Part shown: positions 21,623 through 30,727 of the stretch, piece by piece | Layout of the letters: each line of letters opens with the position of its first letter | How positions within the stretch are numbered: the stretch's first letter is position 1 | NCBI RefSeq assembly: GCF_004342915.1 | Contig: NZ_SLWL01000004.1 | Location: 186,001 to 250,000, forward strand | Source: Camelimonas lactis | GTDB lineage: Bacteria > Pseudomonadota > Alphaproteobacteria > Rhizobiales > Beijerinckiaceae | Length of the DNA: 64,000 nucleotides | Direction of reading: 5' to 3' | Position numbers and translations under genes: made by a program | The notes under the pieces: generated by a model | Told to the model about the DNA's origin: nothing | Database searches by the model: none | What the model saw: only the letters and a program-made list of their open reading frames with translations

Positions 21623-24217
21623 TTACTCCATTTGCACCTTCACCGCCTCGATGAGTTGCTTGAGACTGAAGGGCTTGGGCAGGAAAACGAACGCTTCCCC
21701 TTCGGGCAGGTTCTTGCGGAAGGCGTCCTCGGCATAGCCGGACACGAACACGATGCGCGCCTGGATATCGCGGGCGCGCAGCTCGCGCAGCAGTGACGGA
21801 CCATCCATCTCCGGCATGACCACGTCGGAGACGACCAGATCCACTGGTTCGCCGCGCTCCTCGAGCAGGGCGATCGCCTCGCGGCCAGACGCAGCCTCCA
21901 GCACCGTATAGCCGCGCGTGGACAGGGCGCGGGAAGCAAAGGCGCGCACGGCTTCCTCGTCCTCCACCAGCAGGATGACGCCGCGACCGGTGAGGTCCGC
22001 CGCCGGCTGGCGGGCGGCGGCTGTTCCCCCCGCCTTCGCCGGCGGCTCCTCCGCCATATGGCGCGGCAGGAAGATACGGAAGGTGGTGCCCTTGCCGGGC
22101 TCGCTGTCGCACAGGATGAACCCGTCCGTCTGCTTGACGATGCCGTACACCGTCGACAGGCCAAGGCCCGTGCCCTTGCCAACCTCCTTCGTGGTGAAGA
22201 AAGGCTCGAATATCTGGACCAGAACGTCTGGCGGCATGCCCACGCCGGTGTCGCTCACCTCGATCATCACGTAGTCAGCGGCCGGCATGCTGTCGTCATA
22301 ACCGCGCGCCTCGGCCGCCGTGACATTGCTGGTGCGGATGGAAACCTTGCCGCCGTCCGGCATCGCATCACGCGCGTTGACGGACAGGTTCATGATGACC
22401 TGCTCGAACTGGTTGATGTCGGCCTTGACCGGCCAGATGTCGCGTCCGTGGTGCACGTCAAGGTCGACCCGCTCGCCCAGCAACCGCTTGAGCAGCAGGG
22501 AAACGTCCGCCAGCACGTCGCCGACCTGCATCACCTGGGGGCGCAGGGTCTGGCGGCGGGAGAACGCCAGCAGGTGCCGCACCAGGGCGGCGGCGCGGTT
22601 GGCGTTGCCCTTGATCTGCATGATGTCCTGGAAGGAGGGATCGGTCGGGCGGTGCTTGGCCAGTAGCAGGTCGCTGAAGCCGATGATGGCCTGCAACACG
22701 TTGTTGAAGTCGTGCGCCACGCCGCCGGCGAGCTGGCCGATGGCGTTCATCTTCTGGGCCTGGGCGAACTGCGCCTCAAGGGCCCGCTGCTCCGTGGTGT
22801 CGAGCGCATAAATGATCGCCGCCTCGCCCTCGCCTTCAGCGTCATCAACGCTGCTCACATAGAACCGCGCCGAGCGGCCGCCATCGCCGGCGATCTGGGC
22901 GTCAAACGGCGCAACCTCCTCCTGTCGCGCGGCGGCGCGCAACGCCGCTTCAAGCTGGGGCGCGTCCTTTTCCGCCACAATGCCGTTGACGCCGCCGGCG
23001 ACCACATCGGCCGGGAACAGGCGCGAGAACGACGCGTTGCACTGCAATATGGCGCCGTCGCCGCCAATGGTGGCGATGGCGACCGGCGTATTGTTGAAGA
23101 ACCGGGCGAAACGCACCTCCGCCTGGCGCTGCCCGTCGGACGCCGCGCCAACGGACGGACGGCCGGACGAGCGGTTGAGCACCAGGGTGCGCGACGGCAG
23201 GCGCTGCCCGTCTTCGCTCACCGGAGCGCGATGCATCACGCGCACCGGGAGAATGTGGCCGTCGCGGCGGCGCAGGTCGAGATCAAGCGTCTCGGTTCCA
23301 TTCGCGCCGTCTCCGGCCGCCGGCGCGGCGAGCAGTTGCGCCGCGGCGCCGCGGGCCACAATATCATCGAGCCGTGTCCCGCCAGCTCCGGCGCTGGCCA
23401 GATCGATCCCCAGCCAGCCGGCGAGCGTCGCGTTCATGTACCCGATGTCGCCGTCGCCTTCGATGGACAGGAAACCGGCCGGCGCCTGATCGAGAAAATC
23501 GATGGCGTGCTGAAGTTCCTGAAACATCCGCTCCTGCCGGTCGCGATCAGCGGTGACGTCGGTCACGGTCCACAGCAGGGGCGCCTTGCGGCCGGCGCCG
23601 AGCAGGCGGGCTTCCACCCGCCGCCAGGAAGCCTGACCGGATGCGCCAGCTTCTCGATTGGCGCCGCCCGAAGCGGCGGCGGGAAACCGAAGCTCGTCAT
23701 GGGCGGAGCGGCCCAGCCTGGCGGTTTGCGCCAGCCGGTACAGGGCCTCGCTGATCTCCGGCGCATGGCGCGACGCCCTCTCCAGCGAAGCAGGCTGGTC
23801 GCCCTCCGCGCCGATGAGTTCGCGCCAGGCGCCGTTGCACCAGATGACGTCGCCGTGGCTGTCCGCCACCGCGTGGCCCGCTGGCGAGCCATCGACGATG
23901 GCCCGGGCGAGGCGCGTCGGGCGCGACACGCCGCGCGCCAGCTGGAAGAAGCCCACGGCGAAACCAAACAGGGCAAAAATGCCAATCACCGCCAGGACGG
24001 CGAGCAAGCCGGTGACCAGGGCGCGCGCTTCTGCCGGCGCGAGGGTCGCCAGCCAGACAGCCGTCGCGATGAACGCCATGGAAAAAAGCAGCAATGGCAA
24101 GGCCACGCCATGGCCCCGCCAGACGTTCCGCCGTTCGCTGGCTGCGTTGGGACCACTGGCGTCCTGCGCCTCCGTCGCGGTTTGCGCCATGCGTGTTCGG
24201 AACAGTGAACTGGTCAT
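21623..24217 (-). CDS. cckA: Cell-cycle hybrid histidine kinase CckA
   Basis: Encodes 864 residues from ATG 24217, preceded by AGGAC; an in-frame start 120 nt upstream adds a non-conserved leader. Two membrane helices lie near residues 35-85 (the LPLLLFSMAFIATAVWLA and LAVLAVIGIFALFGFAVGF segments), then PAS domains, a HisKA domain with H502 in GGVAHDFNNVLQAI, an ATPase domain (NLSVNARDAMPDGG, DTGVGMPPDV, GKGTGLGLSTVYGIV) and a receiver domain with D798 in LVVSDVVMPEMDG. This order is that of CckA, which through ChpT controls phosphorylation of CtrA and CpdR. Adjacent to recA, as in related genomes. Confidence 0.93.
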   Translation of the reverse strand: MTSSLFRTRMAQTATEAQDASGPNAASERRNVWRGHGVALPLLLFSMAFIATAVWLATLAPAEARALVTGLLAVLAVIGIFALFGFAVGFFQLARGVSRPTRLARAIVDGSPAGHAVADSHGDVIWCNGAWRELIGAEGDQPASLERASRHAPEISEALYRLAQTARLGRSAHDELRFPAAASGGANREAGASGQASWRRVEARLLGAGRKAPLLWTVTDVTADRDRQERMFQELQHAIDFLDQAPAGFLSIEGDGDIGYMNATLAGWLGIDLASAGAGGTRLDDIVARGAAAQLLAAPAAGDGANGTETLDLDLRRRDGHILPVRVMHRAPVSEDGQRLPSRTLVLNRSSGRPSVGAASDGQRQAEVRFARFFNNTPVAIATIGGDGAILQCNASFSRLFPADVVAGGVNGIVAEKDAPQLEAALRAAARQEEVAPFDAQIAGDGGRSARFYVSSVDDAEGEGEAAIIYALDTTEQRALEAQFAQAQKMNAIGQLAGGVAHDFNNVLQAIIGFSDLLLAKHRPTDPSFQDIMQIKGNANRAAALVRHLLAFSRRQTLRPQVMQVGDVLADVSLLLKRLLGERVDLDVHHGRDIWPVKADINQFEQVIMNLSVNARDAMPDGGKVSIRTSNVTAAEARGYDDSMPAADYVMIEVSDTGVGMPPDVLVQIFEPFFTTKEVGKGTGLGLSTVYGIVKQTDGFILCDSEPGKGTTFRIFLPRHMAEEPPAKAGGTAAARQPAADLTGRGVILLVEDEEAVRAFASRALSTRGYTVLEAASGREAIALLEERGEPVDLVVSDVVMPEMDGPSLLRELRARDIQARIVFVSGYAEDAFRKNLPEGEAFVFLPKPFSLKQLIEAVKVQME

Positions 24218-24471
24218 CGACGTCCTGACAATCGCTTCCGCCGCGGCAGCGTGGCCCAGCCGCCATCTGGCTGCCGCCGCCCGCGCCTGCCGCCAGAAGC
24301 AGGATCGCGGATGAAATGGCAACGTCCCCGCGGCCATTCATGCGCAGCCAGCGCAACAGATGGTGAGGCGCGCGCCGCCTGAAGTTAATCCGTGCGTTCA
24401 CCTTAAGCGAAGAAGCCTGCCGAAAGGTTCACGATTTCTGCCTTTGCACGCGAATCCTGGTTGCCCGTCTG

Positions 24472-24488
24472 TCAACCGTCGATTAACC
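24472..24488 (+). promoter_or_regulatory. Candidate CtrA box before the FliO-like gene
   Basis: TCAACCGTCGATTAACC matches TTAA-N7-TTAAC with one mismatch in the first half. It lies in the divergent region between cckA and the FliO-like gene, 96 nt before the latter. Confidence 0.4.
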
Positions 24489-24583
24489 CTGATCATGAAA
24501 AACTGCGCTTCACGTATGTTGTCGCCACACGGTTCGCCGGTTTGCGACAGCAATCGCCCGAATAACCGACGTCCGGAACAGAA

Positions 24584-26251
24584 ATGACAAACGCCGCGCA
24601 ATTCCTGTTAGCCTTCATCATCATCCTCGTGGTGGTGATGATCCTCGCTTTCGTGCTGCGGCGCATTACGTCGGGGCGCAAACGCGCCGCCGCCCAGGGG
24701 CCGCGGTCGCGGCAACCCCGCCTCGGCGTTGTGGATGTCTATGATCTTGATGACCAGCGCCAGCTGGTGCTGGTGCGGCGCGACCATGTCGAACATCTGG
24801 TGATGATCGGCGGCGCCTCCGACGTTGTGATCGAAAGCACCATTATCCGGGGCGAAGGACGACGCAGCGCGCCGTCAATCACCACTGACCCTGCGGAATC
24901 CAGCGAGCCGTCCGACGCCGGTCGCGGCGAAGCGCGTCAGGACGAGGCGCGGCCGCAGCCGCCGCGCGCGCCCGAGCCGCGTAGCGAAACGCGCCTGCCA
25001 AGCGTCGATCACCTGCTTCGCCAGGGCGCCCCGGCGCCGGAAGCGGCCCCAGCTACGGCGCCCGCCATCCCGCCCGCCACCCCGCCCTTGGCCGCGCCTG
25101 CCCCTGCCCGGCCGGCCGCCGCCCCGACGTCCGCCCCGACGTCCGCCCTGGCTTCGTCGTCCGCGCCGGCCCCAGGAGCCACAACCGGGGCCCCAGCGGC
25201 GGCCCCGGCCGCAACGGCCCGCCCTGTCCCCACGCCGCAGGCTCCGACGCCGCCAGCGCCTGACGTGCGCGCGCCCGCCCAACCGCAACGCCCGGCGCCC
25301 GCTGTCGCCCAACCGGCGGGTCAGCGACCGGCTGGCGCGCCGACGCCCACGCCGGCCAGGCCGCCGGCAGCTCGCCCCGTGGCGCCGGGGTTCAACCCGC
25401 CCCCGGGCGTGCGCCCGCCGGCCAGCGGACCAGCGGCCCCGGTCGCGGCTCGCGCCCAGACCCAGCCGGCGGGCCGCCCTGGCTTTGGCCCGGCCCCGAC
25501 ATCCACTCAACCCGGCCAGCCGGCCGCGCCCCAGCGTTTCCAGCCGGCGCCCCAGGCTCCGTCCAGGCCCCAGGCGACGCCCCAGCCGGCCTCTCCCCAG
25601 TCGTCCGGCGGCGCGCCCACGGAGGCCACGCCGGCTGCGGCGCCCGCCACCTCCAGCGCGCAGCCCGCGCGACAGACCGTCGACCCGCGCGTGCTGAACG
25701 ACATGGAGCGGCAGTTGCAAGATGCGCTGCGCAACCCGCCGTCGCAGGCGTCGGCTTCCCAGCCGGCGAAGCCCGCCGCGCCGCAACCGGCCGCGAGCCC
25801 GTCCACCGCAGCGCCGGCGGCTGAAACGCCATCGCCGCGCGCCATGAGTTCGCTGGCGTCCCTTCGCCTTGACCTCGCCGGTTTGCGCCCCACCTCGTCG
25901 CGACCGGCGCCCGCCAGCGAACCCGCTCCGGCGGAAACTGCGAAACCGGATGTTCCGGCAACGCCAAAGCAAGGGCAGCCCGATCCGGTTGCCGAAAAGG
26001 CCGCCGCCCCGGTTTCAACCCCTGTTTCAAAAGTCGATCTGCCTGACCTGTCGTTTGACCTGCCAGAGGGTAAACCGGCGGCGACCGCGAACACTCCCCC
26101 GGCCCCGGCTGCGCCGGCAGCGCAGGGCAAAGCCGATCGCCCCGCTGGCGAGAAGGCTGATGACAAGCCGGCGCTTGATCCCCTGTCGCCCGAGGCGATC
26201 GAGGCCGAGTTCGCCCGCCTGCTGGGCCGCTCACCGCCCCGGAAGAGCTGA
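24584..26251 (+). CDS. FliO-like membrane protein with long Pro/Ala tail
   Basis: Encodes 555 residues. A membrane helix (about 6-25, AQFLLAFIIILVVVMILAF) is followed by a small conserved domain (about 45-90: RLGVVDVYDLDDQRQLVLVRRD, EHLVMIGGASDVVIES) resembling the cytoplasmic part of FliO, the flagellar export component. From about residue 95 to 520 it is low-complexity Pro/Ala/Gln sequence, ending with a short conserved segment LDPLSPEAIEAEFARLLGR. Rhizobiales relatives are often called FliO, but no other flagellar gene is nearby, so a flagellar role is unproven. It is divergent from cckA; a bidirectional terminator separates it from dksA. Confidence 0.75.
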   Translation: MTNAAQFLLAFIIILVVVMILAFVLRRITSGRKRAAAQGPRSRQPRLGVVDVYDLDDQRQLVLVRRDHVEHLVMIGGASDVVIESTIIRGEGRRSAPSITTDPAESSEPSDAGRGEARQDEARPQPPRAPEPRSETRLPSVDHLLRQGAPAPEAAPATAPAIPPATPPLAAPAPARPAAAPTSAPTSALASSSAPAPGATTGAPAAAPAATARPVPTPQAPTPPAPDVRAPAQPQRPAPAVAQPAGQRPAGAPTPTPARPPAARPVAPGFNPPPGVRPPASGPAAPVAARAQTQPAGRPGFGPAPTSTQPGQPAAPQRFQPAPQAPSRPQATPQPASPQSSGGAPTEATPAAAPATSSAQPARQTVDPRVLNDMERQLQDALRNPPSQASASQPAKPAAPQPAASPSTAAPAAETPSPRAMSSLASLRLDLAGLRPTSSRPAPASEPAPAETAKPDVPATPKQGQPDPVAEKAAAPVSTPVSKVDLPDLSFDLPEGKPAATANTPPAPAAPAAQGKADRPAGEKADDKPALDPLSPEAIEAEFARLLGRSPPRKS

Positions 26252-26284
26252 AACCATTCCTGACATTGCATGTGATCCAAAAGA

Positions 26285-26312
26285 AAAGGCCGGGTAAAAA
26301 CCCGGCCTTTTT
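26285..26312. terminator. Bidirectional terminator between the FliO-like gene and dksA
   Basis: AAAGGCCGGG / CCCGGCCTTT with a 6-nt loop TAAAAA and extra T residues on the plus side. It lies 33 nt after the plus-strand stop. Confidence 0.9.
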
Positions 26313-26421
26313 CATTGATCTCTTTTCAGCCATCTGGCCGGTCCGCGGGCAACAGGCCCTGTCAGCGCGACGCGCGGAAGCCGCAAACGGGCCGCCGCCT
26401 GGGCGCTACAATGCGACGCGG

Positions 26422-26841
26422 TCAGTCGTCCCGGTGCACCCGCTCATTCCGCTCGTGCCGCTCCTGCGCTTCAAGCGACAGGGTCGCGATCGGCCGCGCC
26501 TCCAGCCGCTTCAGGGAGATCGGTTCGCCGGTTTCCTCACAATAGCCATACGTGCCGTCTTCGATACGCTGCAGGGCGTCGTCAATCTTGGAAATCAGCT
26601 TGCGCTGCCGGTCACGCGCCCGCAACTCGATCGCCCGGTCCGTTTCGGATGAAGCCCTGTCGGCCACATCGGGATGGTTTTCGTTTTCTTTTTGCAACGT
26701 CGCCAGGGTTTCCCGGCTTTCCCTCAGGATCTCGTCCTTCCAGTCAAGCAGCTTGCGCCGGAAATACTCTCTTTGGCGCTCCCCCATGAAGGGCTCGTTT
26801 TCGGATGGCCGGTATTCCGCGCTTATCGTTACGTTCGCCAT
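26422..26841 (-). CDS. dksA: RNA polymerase-binding transcription factor DksA
   Basis: Encodes 139 residues from ATG 26841, with AGGAGAG upstream; an in-frame start 33 nt earlier is rejected. The coiled-coil region (FRRKLLDWKDEILRESRET, RASSETDRAIELRARDRQRKLI) is followed by DDALQRIEDGTYGYCEETGEPISLKRLEARP. DksA binds in the RNA polymerase secondary channel and with ppGpp controls rRNA and amino-acid promoters. Only one of the four usual zinc-finger cysteines is kept (YGYCEETG; the others read T, S and A), as in many alphaproteobacterial DksA proteins, so it is probably zinc-independent. Confidence 0.95.
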   Translation of the reverse strand: MANVTISAEYRPSENEPFMGERQREYFRRKLLDWKDEILRESRETLATLQKENENHPDVADRASSETDRAIELRARDRQRKLISKIDDALQRIEDGTYGYCEETGEPISLKRLEARPIATLSLEAQERHERNERVHRDD

Positions 26842-27160
26842 AGCCGCTGTTCTCTCCTGGGCCCGTGTGAGCACGTTGCCGGATCAAAAATCCGGTCTTC
26901 CCTGGGCGCATGCAGGCAGGCTGTATAGACGCTGCGTGACGCCGCGACAACGCATCCGTTCGCACAAGCGTCATAACAAATGACATTCTGGCGCGTTCCC
27001 GTTGAGCGTATTCGGTTTTCGCAAAAGCCAGCGACCGCCCTGACCTGCGGTCCAGCCGGCGGGCGGCGGGCAAATTTTGCCCGCAATCGTCCGAATCGCT
27101 TCCCTGGCGGCCCGCTGACGCGACGGCGGCGAGACAGGCCGACCGCCGGCATCCTGGGGA
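26842..27160. other. Intergenic region upstream of dksA
   Basis: 319 bp holding the dksA promoter region and the 3' flank of the SGNH-like gene. A short hairpin GGGCAAATTTTGCCC lies near 27067-27081. Nothing else is recognisable. Confidence 0.35.
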
Positions 27161-28192
27161 TCACCGCGTCAGCTTTGCCGCCAGTACGGCGCCGATAGCA
27201 TCGGCGAACTGTCCCGCCAGGTTTTTACGGAAATGGATTTCATCGTGAAAATTGGCGGGATCGCGATTGACGGGCCGGTCGCCGCCCCAGTCCAGAAACG
27301 TCACGTTGGGATGGCGGCTGGCGATGTCGCGGATCTGCGCCTTGCACTGGTTCAGGACAGCTTCCGCGAGGGAATGGGGCTGCGGCTGAAAGTTGATATG
27401 GGTCGGCGGCCAGGCCAGCACGGTCTGGGTCGAGGCCGGCAGGGCGGCGAGCATGTCGCCCAGGATGGTCATCGCCGGAAAAACCCTGTCGGGATTATCA
27501 GTGTCCACGGGGCGGCTCGCGCTGGACTTCATGGCGTCCTGTTTCGCCTGCGCGCCGGTCTTGCCAAGATAAACCGTTGTATAATCCCAATAACCGTCGG
27601 GCCGCGCCATCTCCGCGCCGCCATAAAGCGCCGACAGACGGCGCATCATCTGCTCCACCGCCTGATAGCGGACGAGACCATGCAGATATTCCTGGTTGCT
27701 GGCGGAATAAAGCCAGTAGGGAAACTGGCTGCCCCGTTTCTGCTGCGGCCGGCACCACAGTTCATCCACGCCAATGACCGCCGCGCGCGGCGCGCGGTGA
27801 TGGCGAAGAAACGTCTCAAACACCGGCTGCTCCTCAAGCGGACCAGACCGCAGCACGCTGAGGTTGACGAAACGTCGGCCCGTCAGCCTGTCGAGGCGCT
27901 CCGGCTCAAGCATCTGCATGCGTGAGTTGCCGACAACCACCGAGTCGAAACGCTGGTCACGGGCGCGGCTGGCGTTGACCTGCCACGGCGGCCCTTCCGC
28001 CACGCCGCGCGCTGACAACAGGGTGAAGCGCCCGGTGTCATAAGGGTCCAGCAGCACAAGGCCGCCAGTCAACCCGGCCAGCAACACGGCGAGGGCGAGG
28101 GCGAACGTCCACGCAAACCGCCGCCAGCGGCGTGCGTCGCGCGACGGTGTTGCGCTGTCAGAACTGGAAGTAGATGAACTCATAGTTCGCAT
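27161..28192 (-). CDS. SGNH-like membrane-anchored protein of an O-acetylation pair
   Basis: Encodes 343 residues: an N-terminal membrane anchor (about 27-48) and a periplasmic domain with GNSR (S90 in VVVGNSRMQ) near the start and D-x-x-H (D317, H320 in HDEIHFRK) near the end. These are the nucleophile and catalytic dyad arrangement of SGNH/AlgJ-like acetyltransferases. The start overlaps the end of the MBOAT gene by up to 35 nt, so the two are translationally coupled and probably move acyl groups across the membrane to an exported polymer. Start could also be M4 (28183). Substrate unknown. Confidence 0.75.
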   Translation of the reverse strand: MRTMSSSTSSSDSATPSRDARRWRRFAWTFALALAVLLAGLTGGLVLLDPYDTGRFTLLSARGVAEGPPWQVNASRARDQRFDSVVVGNSRMQMLEPERLDRLTGRRFVNLSVLRSGPLEEQPVFETFLRHHRAPRAAVIGVDELWCRPQQKRGSQFPYWLYSASNQEYLHGLVRYQAVEQMMRRLSALYGGAEMARPDGYWDYTTVYLGKTGAQAKQDAMKSSASRPVDTDNPDRVFPAMTILGDMLAALPASTQTVLAWPPTHINFQPQPHSLAEAVLNQCKAQIRDIASRHPNVTFLDWGGDRPVNRDPANFHDEIHFRKNLAGQFADAIGAVLAAKLTR

Positions 28193-29537
28193 CGTCGCCG
28201 ATCTTGAACAGGATAAGCGTGAAGGCGACCGCCGCGAGGATGGCGAGCACGCGCGACGGAGGCGCCTTGTGCACGGCGGCCCAGGCGGTCGGACCGATCA
28301 GGGCAACGGCGGCGGCGATGGCGATGGCGCGCCATTTCAGACCGGCGCCAATCGAGGTCAGCCCCAGCATACCCTCATAGATACGCAGCGCCGCCTCAAA
28401 ACTCCCGGCCCGGAACAGCACCCAGGTGAAAACCACGAACAGGAAGGTCAGCGCCCAGCCCAGCGCCGCCGGCATGGGCAGGCCAGCCCTGCGCCACAGC
28501 AGGCCGACGCCCAGCGCCAGGCCATGGGCCGCGCCCCACGCCACGAAGGTCATGCCGGCGCCATGCCACAGGCCGCCGAGCGCCATGGTGATGAACAGCG
28601 CGCACAGTTGCAGCGGCAGGCCGTGACGGTTGCCGCCAAGGGGAATGTAGAGATAGTCGCGCAGGAACCGCGACAGGGTCATGTGCCAGCGCCGCCAGAA
28701 ATCCTGCAAAGACAGCGAGCGGTAAGGCGCCTCGAAGTTCTGCGGCAGCACGACGCCGAACAGCAGCGCAATGCCCAGCGCCATGTCGGTGTAACCGGAG
28801 AAATCGAAATAGATCTGGAACGTGAAAGCCAGCGTGGCCTGCCAGCCCTGGACAAGCGTGATGGTCGCGCCGGTGGCCGCTTCCTGGAAAACCGGATTCA
28901 CATACGCCGCCAGCGGGTCGCCAATCAGCACCTTTTTGGCGAGACCGGCGCACAAGAGCAGCAGCCCGCGCGCGAAACGCTCCGCCGCGTCGGAGCGCCC
29001 ATAGGGGCGTTCGTCGAACTGGTGCAGGATTTCGCTCCAGCGCACCAGCGGGCCGGCCAGCACCTGCGGAAAGAAGGCGATGTAGAGGCCGTATTTCACC
29101 AGGCCGACCTGGGGCGCGCGGCCAGCGCGCAGGTCCACCAGATACATGACGTGATGGAAGGTAAAGAAGGAGATGCCGAGGGGCAAGGCGTCGCCGGAAC
29201 CGAAAACATCGACGCCCTTCATCGTCAGGCCAGGAATGAAGCTGGCGAAGAAACCGGCGTATTTGAACACGCCGAGCACCAGCAGGTTGACGCAGATCGC
29301 AAGGGTAATCAGCCAGCCGAGGCGCGCCTGGCAAAAGATGCGCGCCAGCATCCAGTTAAGCCCGATGGACGCCACCAGCAGCGGCGCAAAGCGCCAGTCC
29401 CAGTAACTGTAGAAAGCGAACGACAGCAACAGCAGCAGCGGCAGGCGCCATTCCGGGCGGAAGCGTTCGGCGAGCCAGTGAACAAGCAAGGAGAATGGTA
29501 GAAACAGCAGCAGGAAAATGAACGAATTAAACAGCAT
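28158..29537 (-). CDS. MBOAT family O-acyltransferase
   Basis: Encodes 459 residues from MLFNSFIFLLLFLPFSLLVH, the typical start of AlgI/DltB-like proteins; a longer open frame upstream is ignored. About eleven membrane helices. Family motifs are FYSYWDWRF, ISFFTFHHVMYLVDL, DFSGYTDMALGIALLFG, the FWRRWHMTLSRFLRDYLYIPL segment with GGNRHG, and the catalytic histidine H325 in GGLWHGAGMTF. MBOAT proteins pass acyl groups to a periplasmic partner, here the SGNH-like protein encoded by the overlapping next gene. No polymer synthase lies nearby, so the acceptor cannot be named. Confidence 0.9.
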   Translation of the reverse strand: MLFNSFIFLLLFLPFSLLVHWLAERFRPEWRLPLLLLLSFAFYSYWDWRFAPLLVASIGLNWMLARIFCQARLGWLITLAICVNLLVLGVFKYAGFFASFIPGLTMKGVDVFGSGDALPLGISFFTFHHVMYLVDLRAGRAPQVGLVKYGLYIAFFPQVLAGPLVRWSEILHQFDERPYGRSDAAERFARGLLLLCAGLAKKVLIGDPLAAYVNPVFQEAATGATITLVQGWQATLAFTFQIYFDFSGYTDMALGIALLFGVVLPQNFEAPYRSLSLQDFWRRWHMTLSRFLRDYLYIPLGGNRHGLPLQLCALFITMALGGLWHGAGMTFVAWGAAHGLALGVGLLWRRAGLPMPAALGWALTFLFVVFTWVLFRAGSFEAALRIYEGMLGLTSIGAGLKWRAIAIAAAVALIGPTAWAAVHKAPPSRVLAILAAVAFTLILFKIGDDANYEFIYFQF

Positions 29538-30039
29538 TCCGTACGGATCCCCGAGCGCCGGACCACGCCGGCGCATGCGTGGGAACGATCGCGCCGCAAC
29601 GTGAAAGCCGCCCCCCACCACAAACCTGGAGCGCATTCCGTCAAACACAACAGAATGCCGCCCCGCCTTTGGCGCCATAGCGCGCCGCGCAAACCGGCGC
29701 CCCTTCCGCCAGGAAATGCATCGTCGCGCGCGGGTTTACCGCAACGCCGATCAGACCCCGCCGGCGGCCAGACGCGGGCGCCTTTTCCCGATCTGCGGCC
29801 TGCCGTCCGGGGCGGCCCGCGCGTCTGGCGCGAAATCCGGTTTCTCATGCCAACGCCGATACGCGCCGGCAGGACCGGGTTCGGCCAACGCCGCAGTCAC
29901 GCCGCCGCATGTTCGCCAGGGCCCGTAGGGCGCAGGTTATTCCATGCTGGCGCGTCACGCGCGGCGACACTTGTCCACTGGCCCGGAATAATCGGCCGTT
30001 TCTTCAAAAGAGCTTAACTGGCGGCCCCCGGAAAAAACT
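29538..30039. other. Intergenic region upstream of the MBOAT gene
   Basis: About 500 bp with no convincing gene; the open frames on both strands have Arg/Pro-rich, non-protein-like composition. It must contain the MBOAT promoter. Confidence 0.4.
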
Positions 30040-30477
30040 TTAGCGCCATCCCGCTGTCGCATCCGGAGATGGATGGCTGGCGGGGTGGTCCAGCCGTTTG
30101 ACGCGGGCCTCGATCCGGTCCAGCCGCATCAGGATGCCACTGAGCCGGTCCGGGTCCATGCCGATGCTGTCCGCCGCGGCGCCGGTGGACCTGGCCATCT
30201 CCCGCGTCGCCGCAATCAGCGCCTGCATGTCATCGGTTTCAGCTGACCGGGCCTGAGTTGATCGGGTCTGGGCTGACAAGGGCTGGGCGGGCAAGGCTTG
30301 TGCTGGCAATGCCTGGGCGCCCGTCGCCGGGCGCTCGGCCGCCGGTTGCGACCGGCCCATTGCGCCGCCAGCCATTCCCGGGCCACCGGTCATCCCCGGG
30401 CCACCGGCCATGGCGGGCGCGCCGGCCAGAATGGCCCATCCGGCGACGACCAGTGTGCGACTGTTCATGTTCAACAT
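30040..30477 (-). CDS. Small secreted protein of unknown function
   Basis: Encodes 145 residues from ATG 30477, with AGGA about 9 nt upstream. The start MLNMNSRTLVVAGWAILAG ends in AGAPAMA, a good signal peptide with cleavage before GG. Next come Gly/Met repeats (GGPGM twice) and short Gln/Ala/Ser repeats (ALPAQ twice, then STQARSAE). The C-terminal part (DRLSGILMRLDRIEARVKRLD) looks like a short coiled coil. I recognise no family. Codon pattern and the signal peptide favour a real gene, but it may be lineage-specific. Confidence 0.55.
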   Translation of the reverse strand: MLNMNSRTLVVAGWAILAGAPAMAGGPGMTGGPGMAGGAMGRSQPAAERPATGAQALPAQALPAQPLSAQTRSTQARSAETDDMQALIAATREMARSTGAAADSIGMDPDRLSGILMRLDRIEARVKRLDHPASHPSPDATAGWR

Positions 30478-30727
30478 GTAGCCACATCCTGTCTGGAGAT
30501 GCCGGCGGCTCACGCCGCGAAGCCTCGCCAGCCGGCTCGGGAAAACAGGGAACCGCCGTCCAGCATGACAGCCGGACGACGAATCAGATGATACAGGCAA
30601 CCCTGGCCCATTCACAATGTCTGGAACGGTTCCAGCGACAGGTCGCCCGCCCCTGCTCCCACGCCTGCGCCCACGGCGTGATCCCGCGCGGCCGCCGGCC
30701 CGGGGCCGGCGGCGCGCGCGGCTTCCC

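Noticed and set aside
25100-25700. Repeats in the FliO-like gene as a tandem repeat or CRISPR
   Set aside because: Irregular Pro/Ala low complexity without constant unit length or spacers.
24875-26333. Minus-strand frames opposite the FliO-like gene
   Set aside because: They are Arg/Gly runs that mirror the Pro/Ala codons of the real gene.
29601-30017. Plus-strand frame of 138 codons in the gap upstream of the MBOAT gene
   Set aside because: Arg/Pro/His-rich composition, no ribosome site and no motif.
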